Below, piece after piece: positions 5,520 to 8,701 of a stretch of 8,701 bases of DNA. A program made the position numbers and the translations under genes. Origin of the DNA: an uncultured Bacillota bacterium (GTDB lineage: Bacteria > Bacillota > Limnochordia > Limnochordales > ZCTH02-B6); contig CALFSR010000018.1 of assembly GCA_937916565.1 (NCBI GenBank), positions 1-8,701 of the forward strand, given 5' to 3'. The notes under the pieces were generated by a model. It was not told the origin of the DNA and made no database searches. It saw only the letters and a program-made list of their open reading frames with translations. Position 1 is the stretch's first letter. Every line of letters starts with the position of its first letter.

Positions 5520-6359
5520 ATGGCCGACATCCGCGTGGTAACCGACAGCGGCGCCGACCTTCCTAAGGATCTTGCTGCGGAGCTTGGGATCCGCATCGTG
5601 CCGTTGACCATCCATTTTGGCGACGAGGAGCGGCGGGACGGCGCGGACTTGTCGACCGACGAGTTTTACCGGCGGCTTAGGGCTGGGGAAATGTCCCGCA
5701 CGACGCAGCCGGCACCCGCCGATTTTGAGGCGGTATACCGGGCGCTTCAGGAGGAAGGCGCCGACGCCGTTATTTCGTGCCACCTGTCGTCGGCGATGAG
5801 CGGCACCATGCAGTCGGCCAGCATCGCCGCCCAGGCCGTGGACGTACCCGTGCACGTGGTGGACACCCGGTCGGCCTCGATGGGCAACGGGCTTGTAGCC
5901 ATCGAATGCGCGCGTCTCGCCAGGGCAGGCGCCGGCGTCGAGGAGATTCTTGCCCGCGCCCGCGACGTCATCGCACGGCAGCGGATTCTGTTTATGGTGG
6001 ACACCCTTGAGTATTTGCAGCGCAACGGGCGCATCGGCAGGGCGCAAGCTTTCTTGGGCGGACTGCTCAACGTGAAACCAATTCTAACGGTCGAGGACGG
6101 AGTGGTAGCGCCCCTTGAGCGCGCCCGGGGGCGGGCCAAGGCGGTGTCGCGCCTCTTGGAGCGCATGGTGGAGGAGGCAGGCGACACGCCGCAGCGGGTG
6201 GCGGTCATGCACGGCGACGCGCCCGCGGAAGCCGCCGAGCTCGCGGTGCAGATCCGGGCGCGGGTTCCCGTGGCTGAGCTCATCACGGCGGTTCTTGGCC
6301 CGACCGTCGGCACCCACGCGGGTCCTGGGACGCTGGGGATGGTTTTCTATCCCGCGTAA
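5520..6359 (+). CDS. DegV family fatty acid-binding protein (FakB-type)
   Basis: Cytoplasmic fatty-acid-binding protein that likely presents the acyl carboxylate to FakA for phosphorylation. The 279-residue length is typical. Family signatures are DSGADLP (9-15), TTQPAPADF (61-69), SSAMSGT (90-96), DTRSASMGNG (115-124), a LEYLQRNGRI segment (163-172) and the C-terminal GPTVGTHAGPG (260-270). Thr61/Thr62, the Ser91-Ser94 region and His266 are at the positions expected to hold the fatty-acid head group. ATG 5520 has AAGGGAG 8 nt upstream; the open frame extends leftwards into fakA but without family sequence. The gene lies 77 bp after fakA, which supports the partnership. Which acyl chains it prefers (the FakB1/FakB2 distinction) cannot be read from this sequence with confidence. 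Confidence 0.95.
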   Translation: MADIRVVTDSGADLPKDLAAELGIRIVPLTIHFGDEERRDGADLSTDEFYRRLRAGEMSRTTQPAPADFEAVYRALQEEGADAVISCHLSSAMSGTMQSASIAAQAVDVPVHVVDTRSASMGNGLVAIECARLARAGAGVEEILARARDVIARQRILFMVDTLEYLQRNGRIGRAQAFLGGLLNVKPILTVEDGVVAPLERARGRAKAVSRLLERMVEEAGDTPQRVAVMHGDAPAEAAELAVQIRARVPVAELITAVLGPTVGTHAGPGTLGMVFYPA

Positions 6360-6374
6360 GACTGGCGGGCTTTT
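6351..6374 (+). terminator. Weak terminator-like hairpin after degV
   Basis: CCCGC (6351-6355) and GCGGG (6365-6369) can form a 5-bp GC stem with a 9-nt loop spanning the degV stop, followed by CTTTTG. The stem and T run are short, and recG starts only 15 nt later, so at most partial attenuation is expected. Confidence 0.25.
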
Positions 6375-6388
6375 GCCGGAGGGCGGGC

Positions 6389-8500
6389 ATGGCGACCGAC
6401 GTGTTGGCTGAGCCGGTCACCGCCGTGCCGGGAGTTGGCCCTGCCCGGGCGGAGTGCTTGCACCGGCTCGGCGTCGTGACGGTTGGGGATCTGCTGCACT
6501 ACGCGCCGCGCCGCCACGCGGATCGCCGCACGGTGACTCCGGTGGCGGGACTTGCGGACGGCATGCCTGCGACCGTGGTGGGCCGCACGGGCTCTTTGCG
6601 CTGGCGCCCCAGCTCCGGCGAACCGGGACTGTGGGTGGGCCAGGCGACGTTGACGGACGATCGCGGAGACGCCCTGGAGCTCGTCTGGTTCGCCCGGGCG
6701 CCGGCGGGCCGGAGGCGCCCGGGCCGCTTTCCCGTGCAGCTTATGCCCGGCCGGCGGGTTGCAGCCAGCGGACGGGCCGAGCGGTTGCCCACCGGTGGGT
6801 GGCGCATGCGCCAGCCGGAGGTGGAGCCCATCCCAGCCGTGGGCGGCGGGACGCTCCATACCGGGCGCCTCGTCCCGGAGTACCGGCTCACCGAGGGATT
6901 AAGCCAGCGAATCATGCGCCGGCTCGTGCGGGCGGCGCTCCTGTACGCGGCCGGGCGCGTCACCGATCCCTTGCCCAAGCAGCTGCTTGCCGCGTCTGGC
7001 CTTCCTGACAAGGAACTCGCTTTCCATTGGCTGCACTTTCCCGATAATCCCGAGTGTCTGGCCCAAGCCCAACGCCGGCTGGCGCTGGAGGAGCTGCTGA
7101 TGGTGCGCCTTGCGGCGGCCGCTCGGCGCCGCACCGAGCCTGCCGCGGGATGGCCGCTCCGCCCCGCCGGACCGTTAGTGAATCGCTGGTTGGAGCGGCT
7201 CCCCTTCGCGCTGACGCCAGCCCAGCACCGGGTTATGGCGGAGATCGAAGCGGACCTCGTTCGCACCCGCCCTATGCAGCGGCTGCTGCAAGGAGACGTG
7301 GGCAGCGGCAAGACCGTGGTCTCGGCCTATGCCCTGCTGCGGGCGGCGGAACAGGGGCTGCAGGGGGCGCTGCTGGCGCCCAGCGACATCTTGGCCCAGC
7401 AGCACGCGGACACTCTTGCCCGGTGGTTTGCGCCATTGGGCGTTCCGGTATGGCTTCTTCGCGGCGCCACCGATCGCGAAGAGCGCTCGGAAATCCTTGC
7501 AAGCCTTGCGCGCGGCGTGCCCGGGGTGGTCGTCGGGACCCACGCGCTCTTGCAGCCCGATGTCGCCTTCGCTCGGCTTGCGGTCGTCGTCGTCGACGAA
7601 CAGCATCGTTTCGGCGTGCGCCAGCGGGCTGCCCTGGGGGCACGGCCGCGGCCTCCGCACCTTTTGGTCGTAAGCGCGACGCCGATCCCTCGCACTCTGG
7701 CCCTGTGCCTCTATGCCGATCTGGACCTTTCCGTTCTCGACGCTGCGCCGCCGGGTCGCCTGCCTGTGGACACCCGGTGGGTGCGGCCGGCGCGGCGGGG
7801 CGAGGTTTACCGGTTTCTCCGCAAGGCCGTGGACGACGGCTGCCAAGGGTTTGTGGTGTTTCCCGCCATCGGGGCGGAGGACGCCGAAGACGAGGAGCAG
7901 GTTCTTGCCGCGGCCCGCCGGCTCACCGAGGGCCCTTTGGCCGGCATTCCCGTCGGCGTTGTGCACGGGCGGCAGCCAGCCCTGAAGCAGGCCGAAACCA
8001 TGGCCCGGTTCCGGGAGGGGGAGCTCAAGGTGGTGCTGGCTACCAGCGTCGTGGAGGTCGGGGTCGACGTGCCACGCGCGGCCGTCATGGTCATCGAGGG
8101 GGCCGACCGGTTCGGCCTCGCCCAGCTGCACCAGCTGCGCGGCCGGGTGGGCCGTGGAGGCGGCCGGGCGTACTGCTTTCTTATCGCCGACCCCACGACG
8201 GACGCCGCCAAACGCCGGCTGCAGCTGATGCGCACATGCGGTGACGGGTTCGCTCTCGCCCAGGCGGACCTTGAGCTGCGCGGCCCGGGAGAGCTCCTGG
8301 GCGTGCGGCAATCCGGCTTGCCCGATGTGCCCGTCTTGGCTTGGTCCCATGGAGGGCCCGGTCTGCTGGAAGAGGTAGACCGCTGGTCGGAAACGCTGAT
8401 GTCGGGCGATGGAACCGATCCGGAACACGCCGCCTTGTGGCGGGCGGTCCACGCGCGGTTCACAGGCACGGACGCCGCACATGGCGGGTGGGGGGCGTAG
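6389..8500 (+). CDS. recG: ATP-dependent DNA helicase RecG
   Basis: Double-stranded DNA translocase that regresses stalled replication forks and processes branched recombination intermediates. The 703-residue product is full length (Escherichia coli RecG is 693). The N-terminus has a helix-hairpin-helix-like VPGVGPARAECLHRLG (13-28), followed by the OB/wedge domain (about 55-160). Helicase motifs in order: I GDVGSGKT (302-309, Lys308), II DEQH (403-406) in DEQHRFG, III SAT (429-431), V ATSVVEVGVDVP (551-562) and VI-region RFGLAQLHQLRGRVGR (574-589). The C-terminal RecG-specific segment DLELRGPGELLGVRQSG starts near 627. ATG 6389 has GGAGGG (6378-6383) 5 nt upstream. It lies 29 bp after degV and 3 bp before rsmD, so co-transcription is likely. 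All catalytic residues looked for are present. Confidence 0.98.
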   Translation: MATDVLAEPVTAVPGVGPARAECLHRLGVVTVGDLLHYAPRRHADRRTVTPVAGLADGMPATVVGRTGSLRWRPSSGEPGLWVGQATLTDDRGDALELVWFARAPAGRRRPGRFPVQLMPGRRVAASGRAERLPTGGWRMRQPEVEPIPAVGGGTLHTGRLVPEYRLTEGLSQRIMRRLVRAALLYAAGRVTDPLPKQLLAASGLPDKELAFHWLHFPDNPECLAQAQRRLALEELLMVRLAAAARRRTEPAAGWPLRPAGPLVNRWLERLPFALTPAQHRVMAEIEADLVRTRPMQRLLQGDVGSGKTVVSAYALLRAAEQGLQGALLAPSDILAQQHADTLARWFAPLGVPVWLLRGATDREERSEILASLARGVPGVVVGTHALLQPDVAFARLAVVVVDEQHRFGVRQRAALGARPRPPHLLVVSATPIPRTLALCLYADLDLSVLDAAPPGRLPVDTRWVRPARRGEVYRFLRKAVDDGCQGFVVFPAIGAEDAEDEEQVLAAARRLTEGPLAGIPVGVVHGRQPALKQAETMARFREGELKVVLATSVVEVGVDVPRAAVMVIEGADRFGLAQLHQLRGRVGRGGGRAYCFLIADPTTDAAKRRLQLMRTCGDGFALAQADLELRGPGELLGVRQSGLPDVPVLAWSHGGPGLLEEVDRWSETLMSGDGTDPEHAALWRAVHARFTGTDAAHGGWGA

Positions 8501-8503
8501 GCG

Positions 8504-8701
8504 GTGCGCGTTATCGCGGGTCGCTGCCGCGGCATGCGGCTGCAGCCGGTTCCCGGCATGTTAACCCGGCCGACGGCCGACCGGGTCCGGGAGGCTCTGT
8601 TCAACATCTTGTCGCCTTGGATTGCGGACGCCCGCGTGCTGGACCTGTTTGCCGGCACAGGCGCCCTCGGCATCGAGGCGCTTAGCCGGGGGGCGCGTGG
8701 G
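8504..8701 (+). CDS. rsmD: 16S rRNA (guanine966-N2)-methyltransferase RsmD (3'-truncated)
   Basis: S-adenosylmethionine-dependent methyltransferase that modifies guanine 966 (E. coli numbering) of 16S rRNA in the small subunit. Only the first 66 residues are in the window; the frame is open to the end. The start VRVIAGRCRGMRL matches the family's MRIIAG start, then TRPT (21-24), DRVREALFNIL (26-36) and the SAM-binding motif I DLFAGTGALGIEAL (47-60). GTG 8504 is used because it places the conserved N-terminus at residue 1; it starts 3 bp after the recG stop, with a G-rich run near 8490 as a weak ribosome site. The recG-rsmD order is common in Clostridia-like Bacillota, where coaD often follows outside such a window. 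Confidence 0.95.
   Translation, partial: MRVIAGRCRGMRLQPVPGMLTRPTADRVREALFNILSPWIADARVLDLFAGTGALGIEALSRGARG

Noticed and set aside
1..8701. CRISPR arrays, tRNA or rRNA genes, transposases, integrase attachment sites
   Set aside because: I saw no regularly spaced repeats, cloverleaf signatures, rRNA sequence or recombinase motifs.

Overview
The window looks like a chromosomal housekeeping segment from a high-GC (by eye about two-thirds G+C) member of the Bacillota, perhaps one of the deep, GC-rich lineages. The evidence is the gene set and order: rsgA-rpe, then rpmB, a YloU-type Asp23 gene, fakA, a DegV/FakB gene, recG and rsmD. This order is typical of Bacillota, and the FakA/FakB and Asp23/YloU families are characteristic of that phylum. 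No species can be named from the sequence alone. Both ends cut through genes (rsgA at the left, rsmD at the right).

Layout. Bases 2-1416: a 5'-truncated rsgA overlaps rpe by 4 bp. Bases 1417-1755: a gene-free interval with an almost ideal sigma-A promoter (TTGACA, 17 bp, TATGAT with extended -10) and a predicted leader RNA of about 290 nt. Its features are a perfect hairpin, an A/C-rich, G-poor stretch and a possible alternative helix. Bases 1756-2880: an unusual gene whose product I read as a decayed CpaF/VirB11-type secretion ATPase. The fold-defining sequence is recognisable, but the P-loop lysine and the other catalytic positions are replaced. It sits where many Bacillota carry thiN and/or spoVM. 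Bases 2873-3249: rpmB on the minus strand with its own promoter and intrinsic terminator, convergent with the pseudo-ATPase gene. Bases 3215-8701: a rightward, probably co-transcribed group asp23/yloU-fakA-degV(fakB)-recG-rsmD, starting from a promoter whose -10 appears to overlap the rpmB -10.

How the genes work together. RsgA and L28 act in ribosome maturation and structure, and RsmD modifies 16S rRNA. Rpe serves the pentose phosphate pathway. FakA with the DegV/FakB protein forms a fatty-acid kinase that activates exogenous fatty acids for phospholipid synthesis. RecG rescues stalled replication forks. The item most worth a second look is the pseudo-ATPase gene with its strong promoter and long structured leader.
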